Shown here: positions 31,457 to 42,259 of the stretch, piece after piece
How the letters are laid out: each line of letters begins with the position of its first letter
Position numbering within the stretch: position 1 is the first letter of the stretch
DNA from: Agriotes lineatus
Lineage: Eukaryota > Arthropoda > Insecta > Coleoptera > Elateridae
Reading direction: 5' to 3'
DNA: 64,000 bases
NCBI GenBank assembly: GCA_940337035.1
Contig: OW679195.1
Coordinates: 174,006,015-174,070,014 of the forward strand
The notes under the pieces: generated by a model
The model's database searches: none
What the model was told of the DNA's origin: nothing
What the model saw: the letters and a program-made list of their open reading frames with translations, nothing else
Position numbers and translations under genes: made by a program

Positions 31457-32530
31457 AGATATCCTTGGCATAATTTTTTTAACTATGGAATAAGTAAACG
31501 AATCCGTTGTTACTCAAAAGAAAATTCTTTGGTTAAATTGACAAAATGGTGCAACTTTGACAAAAGGTCGTATATGTATAGCTAAATCAAAATATATCAT
31601 ATTGGTACTTATTTTATGCAGAATTTAACGCTCTATAACTTTTATATGTATCACTTTTGTTATTTATTGTTTTTTTCAGAGTTATCTTAGTAAACCCGGA
31701 AAACGTCCAATTTTAGGTCACGTTTTCGTTCCTAGGAGCCAACGCTGACCTCCGCGGAGGGGAAAAACCTAGGATAGTAATATTGGGCCATAACTTAAGA
31801 GATTAAAACGATAAAACCTTTACCATAAATTATTTCCGAATTGGATTACCCAGCAACTGGCCTATATACTATTCTTTTACTATTAAATTCACATTTGTAC
31901 ATTTTAATAAATAGGCACTTTATCATTCCCTAATTAATCCCTAGTTATGAATAACTTTCACAAAACAAACTACTAGTCTTGAGATGCTACCATAACAATA
32001 TGTTGTTCTAAATATCTTTTGTGCATACAATTTTCCTCTATTTTTAAAGAGAAAGGCAACTTACTTTAAAAATAATTCTGTAATTGAGGTCACTCTCATT
32101 AAACATTACATTTCAACCAAAATATAGTGTTCATATAGCTGTCCTTCACTATAGTGACACATCGAGTATTGTAGAAAACGGCACATTATAAATATGATTA
32201 AGTTTTTAATTAATTAAAAGTAGGCACAGTAGAACGTTGCTAGTCCAAATCTCAGTAATGCATCATAAATGTACACTATCGAAGGCAAAAAATTGGGATA
32301 ACTGATAGAGATGTTAGCATTATTTGTTTAGCTTAAACGAGGTTGTAGTCAATTATATTTACACACACACACACACACAATGGTGGCTGTGCAAGCACAA
32401 AAGACGCGCTCCAACTTTGTATCCCGAATCCGGGGCAAGTTGAGCATTGTACCGCCAGATGCAAGCACATAATTCACCAGTCTCTACATCTCAAGGTAGC
32501 ACGGGGTTATCGATTACACATACATACATT

Positions 32531-33872
32531 TAATTTACTCTTTTAGTTTTATTTTTGTTTTGGATAGTACATGCAGACGTACAGAACAGCAAACAGAAAG
32601 CAACAATGGAAACTACCACGAAAGATAAAGAGAAATGTAATAAGTCACTACCTTAAAATTTCGATAATTTCCGGTTCCAATTATTGGGATTAGCGAGATT
32701 CTGCTTTACTTATGTAGGTTTCAATTTATGAAACTAATGCGTGTTTTTTCCACGACACGTATTTAAAATACAATTCTCGTAGAGATGTTGTTGCTTCCAA
32801 TTTTTACGATTAGACAGTTGTTATGTTTTGTTTAGACGAATAGCGCCATCTCTTAGAAATAATATATCACTAATATAAAGTGGCTTCTGTAGCCCGGGCT
32901 TAATAGATATCTACCTCAAAAAATTATGTGGTCCTGATTTTTGGCGCAAATGTTGCCTAGTACTATAGGAGCTACCCTTTAAAAGTTCCCCCTCTAGGGT
33001 GGAGGCGTCGTATCAAGGAGGCCTTGGCAGTAATGAAAACACATCTTTTGTTCAGGTAAATTACGTTTTCTGTTTTGAGCACGACAAAAAATCATTAAGA
33101 AAAGTTGTTTTATAATCTATGTATAATAATAGCATCATGCAAACTTTCGGTAATATCGAATGACTTTTTCTAAAACTTTTATGAAAAAGTGCATTTCATA
33201 CACACGGTTTCATAAGGCCATAAATTAGGAACTATTCCATAGCCATACTAGATGAAAATCATTTTTGATCATACTATAGTAGATTGTTCGATTACATTTC
33301 CCATAATTGAAAAATCTTCTGGCCATGTTACTTGTACACGTATAATAAGATTTTAGCAGGTACCTATAATATAATAAGGGTCTTTGAGACACAATTCTCT
33401 GAGCACTTTATGTAATGTGTAGGATATTTCGAGTATTATACCAATATTATGATAGGTAAGACTCTTATTGTATTCGTACGTCATTGCTGTTTACTTTATA
33501 TTACTAAATCGGCGTTTTATTATTACTACTGCTCCTTTTTTTGGCAAAAATAGGAAAATTATTAGATATGAAGTCGTTACGTGGTTACATGTCAATTTTC
33601 TTTAATATTATGTGCGTTTATGTAAAAAACCAGATATGCAAATACACGGTGATATGCAAATGCATATTTACCCTTGGATCTACTTAAGCGTGCAGAATTT
33701 ACCTTCACGCCAAGACGCCGCTCGTGAGGTAAATGCAAATTAATGTCGGGGCTTAGGTATGTCGAAGGCAGGACAAATGGCAAACAGGCGTTTGCGGAAC
33801 CCTCATTTGTCAGCGCAAATAATGTAACCAACCTTTCGGGGGGCCTGTCTGTGTCGTCGCTGGAGCTGGCAG
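32531..33872. other. Non-coding sequence upstream of the candidate exon
   Basis: I see no gene. It would be intron or 5' flank if the following exon is real. Confidence 0.4.
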
Positions 33873-34064
33873 CACAAACCCCTGGAGATGTCGCACTCGC
33901 TGGACATGTTGCAGGACTCGGAGTACTGCTTGTCCTGGCGGACCGGCGGTCGGCAGACTCTGGCGGAGCCCCCAGACTCGGGCTCCGCGCATAGAAGTCC
34001 AGACTCGCAGTCGCTGTCTCGCCTACACAGCTCCCCGGCCCTCCTGCCGTACGCGAACAGGCAC
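33873..34064 (+). CDS. Candidate internal exon of an unrecognised host gene
   Basis: A 64-codon open block encodes a Ser/Pro-rich segment beginning HKPLEMSHSLDMLQDSEYC and ending SPALLPYANRH. Third codon positions are strongly G/C in a region that is otherwise very AT-rich, which is unlike random sequence here. A possible acceptor (GAGCTGGCAG) precedes it. The donor is unclear: GTACCA at 34065, or a GC-type site at 34061. A stronger pyrimidine-tract acceptor (CCCTCATTTGTCAG, ending about 33819) would extend the exon upstream. I do not recognise the protein. The opposite strand is also open, as expected for GC-rich sequence, but its codon pattern is less convincing. Confidence 0.55.
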
Positions 34065-34093
34065 GTACCAACTACTGAAAAAAGGCGGAATTA

Positions 34094-34772
34094 ATACGGG
34101 TTCTAGGATTTCTATGTAAACAATTGAAAGGGTTTACTTTATAATCACACTGTAAAATACAAAAAATGCCAACATTTTTGCATTGCTACTTTATATTTTA
34201 TGTTCCTCTAATGAATATATTTTTAGTACACTTTTATTCGTGGTTTCAGGAAAATAATAATGTGAAACAAGTTGTCTTTAACTTTGTGCGAAAATCAAAA
34301 TTTAATAAAATAAGCCAGTCGAATGTGAAACATTATGGAATATTTTCTTGATGAAATGACGTAACTATTGTTGACTCTTGATTATAGAGTATACATAGAT
34401 GTATACTTATTTTGGTTTCCCATGCAATTTGACTTATTCCTTATACTTAGTTTACTCCTAAATTAGGTCAAAGTTGCTTTAACGTTGGCTTAATTCGAAT
34501 AACAGACAACGTTACTCTAGATGCAATATCGCACAATGGGATGCTCTCGTTGTCCATTTTTTTTAGTTGCATAAAACTAGTGGTCGCCAGCAGTGAAATG
34601 CTTTTAGGTTTTAGTGTAACGAAATTAAAATAAAGCATATGGTGCGGTTTGTATCACTAACACCCTTTCCAGGTACAAGTAAAGATTATACTGTTTGAGT
34701 GATGACTGTTCCTATGAGAGATGAGTTGTTCATCAATAAAAACCTTCAACTATCAGGTCGAGAATGGCGGGT
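34094..34772. other. Non-coding sequence between exon candidate and palindrome
   Basis: No gene is supported. The 61-aa frame at 34166-34351 has no motif. Confidence 0.4.
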
Positions 34773-36352
34773 CATATATATTGCTATGGTTTTAAGCCCT
34801 AACAATCAACTATGTTAGCATTGCCAAATTAATGGACATTTCATGAAAGCTCAGAGTGAGATATTTTATATAACTGCAAATCTAAAATTTGAATTTGCCA
34901 GAATGAGTACAGTTGTAATGAGATGCCAGTAATTTCAGAGTAATTGATTAATGAACGCAGTAAGCAAAGCTCGATTCGCACAGGGATCCAAATTGGATGT
35001 AAGTTCAGTTAATTGATTAGGTTTGTGTTAAAGTAAATGCTAAGCCGAATGAAATTTAATAATTACAAGATGGATCGAAAACGCAAGAAAATGTAGCGTA
35101 GAATTAAGACACAGTTTAATAGCGATATCCAATCAGGGCTTTAGAAGAAAGGTAATTGGAAGATAGGTAAGCTTAAGCACATGCAACGAGCAGATAAAAA
35201 AGAAGGCATTAAAGCATTTGAAGGAAACCGTAAAAATGCGCGAATTAAATACTCGAGTCAGTGCAGTGACATGTGAATGTTTAAGCGCAAATTAAAAAGA
35301 CATGCAGTGACAAATAGACACGCAAAATTAGTATAAATATGAACAATTATTTTAGAATTAATATTAGTGTACAAAATCCTAGTTTTAAGTAGAATTATTG
35401 TTAAAAGTCAGTATTTTGAACTATGTTAATATCCGTAATTAATTTGAAAGTAACTAGCTTTTGTTTATAACAAATTAATGAGGGAGACAAATAAATAAAT
35501 TTTTGAATGACAGCCAGTTTTTGTGTCTCCAAATAAATTAAGGTTTTACATAGAAACCAATTGAATTTATTAATAAAAAGTACACCATTGTATTGGCAAT
35601 TTACCCGGCTACAAGTGGAAGTGTGGGTTTCAATTTCCCTCATGTAAAAATAATTTCCCACCCAGACTGCAGAAATCGCAGGTTAGTTTTACAAGAAAAT
35701 ATTGGCGCTAGAAGCCTGATACTTACCATAAAGCAAGAGTACGACCTAAGGAAGCTGATCCCAGGCATTTGAAACATCTATGAAAAGCCATAGAGCCGGA
35801 AATTGCAATAATCAAAGTTGAGGTTATGTTTTTCCAAAACCGACGCTATAAAAACAAATGAAATAGCTTGTCTGCAAGATCTGACACAAGACAAATTAAT
35901 ACCGAAAAAACAGCCTAATTCAAATTACCGATAGGACTTTGATCAATTTCAAGATAATTATCAGTCAATAGACGCAATTTTGTAAACGGCGTCCATCTTG
36001 GTTAACACTTGAACTAATTTCAGATTTTCGATTGTGCGCGTTTGAGCTTATGCGGAGACAGAACCGTAGTTAAATAATTTTAATAAATCATGCATTCAGG
36101 GTGGACCTAACCGAGACGAGTCTCTGCTTTATCGATTTGAGCTAGCGTATTGGATTAATTGCAGATAAATAAAATATTATAAAGGGCGTACAACTATTTA
36201 TTTTTATCTATCAATTAACAAATAATTTTTAATCAACTTAAGATTTGATAACATGAATAAGAAAAATATTTGCGTGGTACCTTTATTAACCTATTACAAC
36301 ACTAATTAATTAGACAGACAGTACCATTCCGCAACGTGGGGCAAAAGCAAAA
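34773..36352 (+). repeat. Left arm of a giant inverted repeat
   Basis: This 1.58-kb arm is the reverse complement of 36607-38322 plus 40909-41134, with only scattered mismatches. Matching landmarks include ATTGCTATGGTTTTAAGCCC with 41100-41134, GGATCCAAATTGGATGTAAG with the 38311/40909 join, and GGTGGACCTAACCGAGACGA with 36920-36940. Relative to the right arm it lacks two blocks (about 180 bp matching 37365-37550 and about 110 bp matching 37985-38095) and the tRNA-Lys body. The 86-aa minus frame at 35401-35661 has a twin on plus in the right arm and differs at four residues. Confidence 0.9.
36330..36352 (-). pseudogene. tRNA-Lys deletion scar in the left arm
   Basis: In reverse complement this reads TTTGCTTTTGCCCCACGTTGC. 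Compared with the right arm, the tRNA-Lys gene is missing between the 5' flank TTGCTTTTGCC and the 3' piece CCACGTTG. The junction falls in short GCC/CCC repeats, which suggests replication slippage or end-joining. So the ancestral arm carried the tRNA. Confidence 0.75.
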
Positions 36353-36610
36353 TGTGATTAACAATAATTAGTACCCTATTCATTACGAAATAAAACAATT
36401 AAATCCACGCCATATAATTGAAGCCCAACGCTGAGGCTAGAAAAAATGAAAATAAACCACGTTACTTGCAATATAATTGGCTCCCAATGGGCAGGCGAAT
36501 TTAATTATAAAGAACAATTATTAACAGTTACAGTTAGGTAAAGTATTGCTTAGTTGCTTGAATTTTATCCACAGGATATTTAAAAATTTTTAAATTCAAA
36601 TGCAAGCGCT
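36353..36610. other. Spacer (loop) of the giant inverted repeat
   Basis: About 255 bp of AT-rich sequence lies between the two arms with no symmetry to either. GCCCAACGCTGAGG at 36423 resembles the complement of a tRNA-Lys 3' acceptor strand and may be another relic. Confidence 0.6.
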
Positions 36611-36618
36611 TTGCTTTT

Positions 36619-36691
36619 GCCCGGCTAGCTCAGTCGGTAGAGCATGATACTCTTAATATCAGGGTCGTGGGTTCGAGCCCCACGTTGGGCG
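36619..36691 (+). tRNA. tRNA-Lys-CTT: tRNA-Lys (CTT)
   Basis: This is a complete 73-nt cloverleaf. GCCCGGC pairs with GTTGGGC (with G-U pairs), the discriminator is G, the D arm is GCTC..GAGC, the anticodon loop CTCTTAA carries CTT, and the T arm GTGGG-TTCGAGC-CCCAC is perfect. The anticodon stem is TGATA/TATCA. In the usual insect gene I remember TGAGA/TCTCA, so position 30-40 appears swapped from G-C to T-A with pairing kept. No T4 run follows until about 36768, so termination would be distant or inefficient. The intact fold and the compensated change argue for selection. Confidence 0.93.
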
Positions 36692-38314
36692 CCATTTATA
36701 TTTGGAATGCTACTGTCTGTCTAATTAATTAGTGTTGTAATATGTTAATAAGGGTACCACGCAAATATTTTTCTTATTCGTTATATCAAATCTTAGGTTG
36801 ATTAAAAATTATTTGTTAATTGATAGATATAAATAAATAGTTGTATGCCCTTTATAATATTTTATTTATCTGCAATTAATCCAACACGCTAGCTCGAATC
36901 GATAAAGCAGAGACTCGTCTCGGTTAGGTCCACCCTGAATGCATGATTTATTCAAATTATTGTTATCGGTCTCCGCATAAGCTCGAACGCGCACAATCGA
37001 AAATCTGAAATTAGTTCAAGTGTTAACCAAGATGGACTCAGTTTTCAAAATTGCGTCTATTGACTGATAATTATTGTGAAATCAATCAAAGTCCTATCGG
37101 TAATTTGAATTAGGCTGTTTTCTCGGTATTAATTTGTTTTTTGTTTTAGATCTTGCAAGCACGCTATTTCATTTGTTTTTATAGCGTCGGTTTTGGAAAA
37201 ACATAACCTCAACTTTGGTTATTGCAATTTCCGGCTCTATGGCTTTTAATAGATGTTTAATATGCCTGGAATCGGCTCCCTCAGGTCGTACTCTTGCTTT
37301 ATGGTAAGTTTCAGGATTCTAGCGCCAATATTTTCTTGTAAAACTAACCTGCGATTTCTGCAGTCTGCGGCAAGCTCCTCAGATGGCGTCAAGTGGCCGG
37401 ATTTTCTCTTGGGGTGCTGGGATTGACGTGCCGCACTCCTATACGATGGACGGACGTGCACCAGTTGAAACCTCGGGCTTAGGAACCTCTTTCTGCCAGT
37501 GGCTTAAGGATCGTAGGCTGGGATGATTATGGCGAAGCTCTCGGAGACGTCAACGGTGGGAAATTATTTTTACATGAGGGAAATTGAAACCCACACTTCC
37601 ACTTGTAGCCGGGTAAATTGCCAATACAATGGTGTACTTTTTATTAATAAATTCAATTGGTTTCTATGTAAAGCCTTAATTTATTTGGAGAAACAAAAAC
37701 TGGGTGTCATTCAAAAATTTATTTATTTGTCTCCCTCATTAATTTGTTATAAACAAAAGCTAGTTACTTTCAAATTAATTACGGATATCAACATAGTTCA
37801 AAATACTGACTTTTAACAATAATTCTACTTAAAACTAGGATTTTGTACACTAATCTTAATTCTAAAATAATTGTTTACATTTATACTAATTTTGCGTATC
37901 TATTTGTCACTGCACGTCTTTTTAATTTGCGTTTAAATATTCACATGTCACTGCACTGACTCAAGTATTTAATTCGCGCATTTCCTGCACTGGCTTCTTT
38001 TTAAATTCTGTTTTCTTTTCACACATTTTTAAGTTCATATGCTGTGTACTTTTCTGCAATTTCTATCACCCTTGTCTTTTGATTTTTACGGTTTCCTTCA
38101 AATGCTTTAATGCCTTCTTTTTTATCTGCTCGTTGCATGTTCTTAAGCTTACCTATCTTCCAATTACCTTTCTTATAAAACCCTGATTGGATATCACTAT
38201 TAAACTGTGCCTGAATTCTACGCTACATTCCCTGGCGTTTGCGATTCATCTTGTAATTATTAAATTTCATTCGGCTTGGCATTTACTTTAGCACAAACCT
38301 AATCAATTAACTGA

Positions 38315-38322
38315 ACTTACAT
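38315..38322. repeat. 8-bp target duplication ACTTACAT of the 38323 hAT
   Basis: ACTTACAT occurs at 38315-38322 and again at 40901-40908. The left arm of the palindrome preserves the empty site (complement of GGATGTAAGTTCAG), giving direct proof of the insertion point. Confidence 0.95.
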
Positions 38323-38599
38323 CATTGGCGTAACTAGCGGGGGGGGCCGGGGGAGCCAGGCCCTCCCCAGGGTGCCGTCTGGCCCACCCCAGAAAAATAG
38401 AAGTTAAATAAATTTAAAAATCTGCTTTTATTATTAACCCATTTAAACTAAGGGGTTGGTTATCGACCCCCACACGTTCTTACATTTTCTGGTTTTATTA
38501 GCTTGTTTGGATTAAAAACATTATAGTATAAATAGCATTTGTTGGACGGATGACCCTAATGAATAATAATATGCAAGAGAAAACATTATTAGTTAGCTA

Positions 38600-38860
38600 A
38601 TAATTACCAGATCGATGCCTGGCGGGCGGCCTACCCAGTCGCTTTAAATAATTGGGTACCTGCGTTCGAAAGAACAAGGGGTAATAATGCGGTTGTCTAA
38701 TGCGTGATGCTCACCACATCACCACGTGTCATGAATTTGACACGCGACAGCCGGGTGTGAAAGCGAGGATACGGAAGCTCTAACCTTCCGCCTTGCAGGC
38801 CAAGCTCCTTCATGGGGTGTTAGTGCCTCACCATTATTATTATTATTATTAATAATTACT
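38600..38860 (+). repeat. LINE/SINE 3'-end-like piece with (ATT)n tail
   Basis: A less AT-rich block (TGGCGGGCGGCCTACCCAGT ... CCTTGCAGGCCAAGCTCC) ends in GTGCCTCACC followed by an (ATT)n tail at about 38832-38852. Such simple tails are typical of 3'-truncated non-LTR retrotransposons or their SINEs. No RT is included. Confidence 0.5.
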
Positions 38861-39666
38861 TTGAAAAGACTGTTTTCGTCTGAGTATTTTTTTTTAGTTA
38901 ATTGTGCATCATTTTAGTTAGTTTCTCTTAAGTTTTCTATAAATAAAGAACCAATTTATGTGCCCAGAAAAATATAATTGCAATTATTTCATATGCGGGT
39001 AAGTAAATGAGCTGATAACTTAAGTGCATCGCTAACTACTCCTTGAGCACATACAGCTAGCTACCTATTATGGGCTCATCCAGTTCAGACTTACGGTGAC
39101 TTGCTATTTGGAGGTTTGCCTTGCCTAAAGAGTTGAGAATTTTATGTTTAATAGTGTTCTATGTATGCAAAGTAAATTTTGTGGTGCTTGAATTTCCAAA
39201 GTTGCTAGCCCAAGACAGAACAAAGAGAAATCACAATAACAATTAAGAAGATATTGATATTTTCAAGAAAGTATTTGCTTCGACGATACTGAAAAAAACT
39301 AAAAATTCTGGCTCAAAAACGTGAATATGGAAACCAAGTGATGTTTCCCAAAAAAATCTGTTTCTCCTGGAATAATATTTTTTACCGCCAACTTTATTTA
39401 GTTGCAAGAAGTAATCTATAAATTTTTTATGTTGTTTATGAACCGAGAAATAATTTATTAATCTGCGACTCAGACAAATAGTATTACAAGGGTAGCACCC
39501 ATAATTTCTGCAAAGCAACAGATCAAGTGCACCATGGAAACCAAACTTGACATGAAACCAATGTTTGTTGTTTTCTAGTTTAACAGTCCAAATTTAGTTT
39601 TGATCATTGCAACAGTTATTACATAGTTAATTTTGAAATAAGTGTTGTGCAGCAAAAATAAATGTA

Positions 39667-40690
39667 ATGAGGGAAAATTTTAAAGCCATAATTTACTACG
39701 CCTTTAAAAGTTCCATATCTCTGAAAGAAAGTTTTGGATGACTTCGTGCTGCTTTGGTGACCAAGTACCTTCGCATCAGAGGACTGTCTATTGTTGGTTT
39801 AATGAATTTAAATTTGAACGAGTTTCAGTTAGTGACGATTTTTGCGAAGGAGAACCAATTTCTGCAGTTACCGATACGAACATAAACGCTGTGCGAAGAA
39901 TGATTCAGTAGGACAATTGAGTCACGTATAGAATTATTGAAAACGTCTTGGCCATTGACATGACTGCAATAAACAAGATTTTACATAATCATTTGGGTGT
40001 AAGAAAAGTCTGTTGTGGGTGAATACCACACAGTTTAACAGAAACACAACAACAGCATGTGGATTGGTAAAAGAAATATGATGAAGGTAGATATAAAGCA
40101 GTTTACATCATAACTGGTGACGAAAGCTGGATATATGCATTTGCACCCGAACCTAAGCGACAGTCTGTACAATGGATGTTTCCAACAGATCATAATCTAG
40201 TTAAAATGAGGAGATCTCGAAGAGTTGGTAAGAAAATGATTGCTTGCTTCTTCTCAAAATCACGACCTATCGCAACTGTCGTGCTTGAAAATAGACGTAC
40301 GGTTACTGCAGAATGGTACACAACAGTATGGCAACCAGGCGTTATTCAAAAAGCTTGTTTACAGCGCCCAATGAATGAGATCCTTCTGCACCATGACAAT
40401 GCTTTTAGTCATACCGCATATCAAACAAAATAACTTTTAGAGACTTCCGGATTAAAATTGCGAAGTTATCCCCCATACAGTTCCGACCTATTACCTTCCG
40501 ATTACTTTCTATTTCCTCCATTAAAGGATAAAATGCGTGGTGTGCGATTTTGAACTCCCGAAGATGCCATGGAAAGCTTCAAAACCCTTGTTTCTCTAGT
40601 GACTCAAGAAGAGTGGAATTTGTTTTGAAAATTGGTTTTACCGAATGCGAGTTTAAGGGCAAATATTTTGAGAAACAATAATAAAAACCA
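39667..40690 (+). pseudogene. Mariner transposase (DD34D type), decayed
   Basis: Starting at MRENFKAIIYYAFKSS, a near full-length mariner transposase can be followed. The HTH-linked region has TVYCWFNEFK; GDESWIYAFAPEPKRQS carries the first Asp, HHDNAFSHTA the second, and PPYSSDLLPSDYFLFPPLK the third, at the spacing expected for DD34D. Several in-frame stops (near 39740, 39910, 39933, 40018, 40068, 40431 and 40551) make it non-functional, but few frameshifts are needed, so decay is mostly by substitution. The right terminus seems to be the complement of TACGAGGGTAGCCCC (about 40735-40750). I could not find the left one. Confidence 0.9.
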
Positions 40691-41134
40691 ATTTTGGCTA
40701 CAAAACTTTTGTTTTATTAGATTTCAGAAATTTACGGGGCTACCCTCGTATAACAGCGTCAAAGAACATGCAAATAAATGTATGCGAAAAAGTTATGATG
40801 TATGTACGTAAATTCATGTCTTTATAGGTATACATAGGTATTGACGATGGTTGGATGGGGGCCTGGCCCTCCCTAGCCAAAAATCCTAGTTACGCCAATG
40901 ACTTACATCCAATTTGGATTCCTGTGCGAATCGAGCTTTGCTTACTGCGTTCATTAATCAATTACTCTGCAATTACTGGCATCTCATTACAACTGTATTC
41001 ATTCTGGTAAATTCAAATTTTAGCTTTGCAGTTATATAAAATATCTCACTCTGAGCTTTCATGAAATGTCCATTAATTTGGCAGATTTTGGCAACAGAGT
41101 TGATTGTTAGGGCTTAAAACCATAGCAATATATT

Positions 41135-42029
41135 TACTAGTGAATCACCCGAACTACGCTTCGGTGGGAAAAGGTGCTACATGTCACAATCAAAAACACA
41201 TACAACCTTATAAATTATACATACAAAAATGTTGATAGATGGACATTGAAATTACAGGATTTAATTGGTTTTTTAAATTTTACGTCGAAATCGGCGCTAA
41301 AGAGTTCATTGTGAACGTACCACATCAGCTGTTTCAACCGATCTTAATTTAATTTTACTTTACTTTACTTTTTCGTATTTTTTTTAAATAAAAACCGGCC
41401 TACGATCTAAGTCTAAAAATTTTAAGCCATCATACAACTTAATCGGTCCAGTATCTTCGGAGGAGATAGCGAACAAACATACTGAGTAATCAGTTAAAAT
41501 CCTCTTAGGGTATTCCAGAAACAAACCATTCTAAAGATTGCTTGGACTAAAACGGTGTTATATATCCTTTTCCTCCGTTAACATTGTAGCTCAAACTTGC
41601 TACTTTTAGAAATTCGTCAGATGGATTAGAATTACAATAGCTCAGAAGTATATGCTCTTTGGTATAACATACGGCGCTTTTTATTTTGCTTGCGCTCGCA
41701 TCTTTCGCAATTCTCGGACTTCGGCCTTTGGCCCGCTCGATATTTAAAATTGTTTGAAGTGGACGTTGTCCATTCTATCGAATTTGTCAAAGGGAAAGCT
41801 CTTACGACGCCCAATTTTAGTTTTCGAGTTGGCACGGCTTAGGTATGTGCATACGCACCTTGAATGATTTTTAAAAAACTTGCCCCGAACCGGCTTCGAA
41901 TTCGCTACCTACCCGCCTAACGCTCGTATTTCTTTCTCTGTCGCTCGCGCATGTAAATTTCGTTTTTATTTTCAGTGCCCCGGACCCGCGTACATCAGCT
42001 GCACCTTGCTACTCGAACAAAACCGTTCG
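41135..42029. other. Non-coding sequence
   Basis: No gene is supported. The 67-aa minus frame at 41632-41835 is basic and unremarkable. A CG-richer stretch at 41690-41960 does not resolve into a recognisable exon. Confidence 0.4.
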
Positions 42030-42054
42030 GTGTCTGTCTCTCTCTCTCTGTCTC

Positions 42055-42095
<41 letters not shown>
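42030..42095. repeat. (CT)n microsatellite
   Basis: An almost pure CT tract of about 60 bp with three CTGT interruptions. The Leu/Ser-rich frames over it are artefacts of the repeat. Confidence 0.95.
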
Positions 42096-42096
<1 letters not shown>

Positions 42097-42259
42097 GCCG
42101 AGTTATCATAATTCGCTGACGAGTTTCTTGTTTCATCTTGTACATATTGACTTATTGTCACGCGTACGGCTGTTTATTGTTCTCTGCGAAAATTTAATTA
42201 ATTCTTTTTAAACTAGAATGCCTGACTTGAAACCTTTTTCTATTTTCTCTCTTTCATTC

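Larger units (their letters stand above)
29180..32530 (+). mobile_element. TIR-flanked element encoding a CXC/PIN-like protein
   Basis: A terminal inverted repeat of about 110 bp bounds 3.35 kb. The left copy (29180-29294) and right copy (32419-32530, complemented) share GTATGTATGT, AATC..TAACC, TACCTTG..GTGTAGAG.CTGGTG, GGCATCTGGCGGTACAATGC and TCAACTTGCCCCGGATTCGG. The interior holds one decayed gene on plus (29475-31238), then about 1.2 kb of AT-rich sequence. No DDE transposase motif was seen. The (TATG)n at the termini hides the target duplication. Confidence 0.8.
38323..40900. mobile_element. hAT-type element with CATTGGCGTAACTAG ends
   Basis: The termini CATTGGCGTAACTAG and CTAGTTACGCCAATG are perfect inverted repeats of 15 bp, followed by G/C-rich subterminal sequence (GGGGGAGCCAGGCCCTCCC left, GGGGGCCTGGCCCTCCC right). 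The 8-bp duplication fits hAT. No hAT transposase is present. The interior is filled by a LINE 3'-end-like piece and a decayed mariner, so the copy is non-autonomous. Confidence 0.9.
36607..41134 (-). repeat. Right arm of the giant inverted repeat, interrupted by a hAT element
   Basis: This arm mirrors 34773-36352. It is split at 38322/40909 by a 2.58-kb hAT insertion plus its target duplication, which would give about 1.94 kb without the insertion. It retains the tRNA-Lys gene at its inner end and a 97-aa plus frame (37523-37816), the twin of the left-arm minus frame. The outer boundary is near 41134, where similarity stops in CAATATAT. Confidence 0.9.

Noticed and set aside
32361..32379. 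(AC)n run as a CRISPR or regulatory array
   Set aside because: It is a plain dinucleotide microsatellite. No CRISPR-like direct repeats with unique spacers occur anywhere in the window.
33592..34071. 159-aa minus-strand frame opposite the exon candidate
   Set aside because: GC-rich exons often leave the opposite strand open. Codon third positions and amino-acid composition favour the plus strand.
41880..42211. Leu/Ser-repeat proteins at the (CT)n tract
   Set aside because: A dinucleotide microsatellite gives SLSLSL in every copy; it is not coding evidence.
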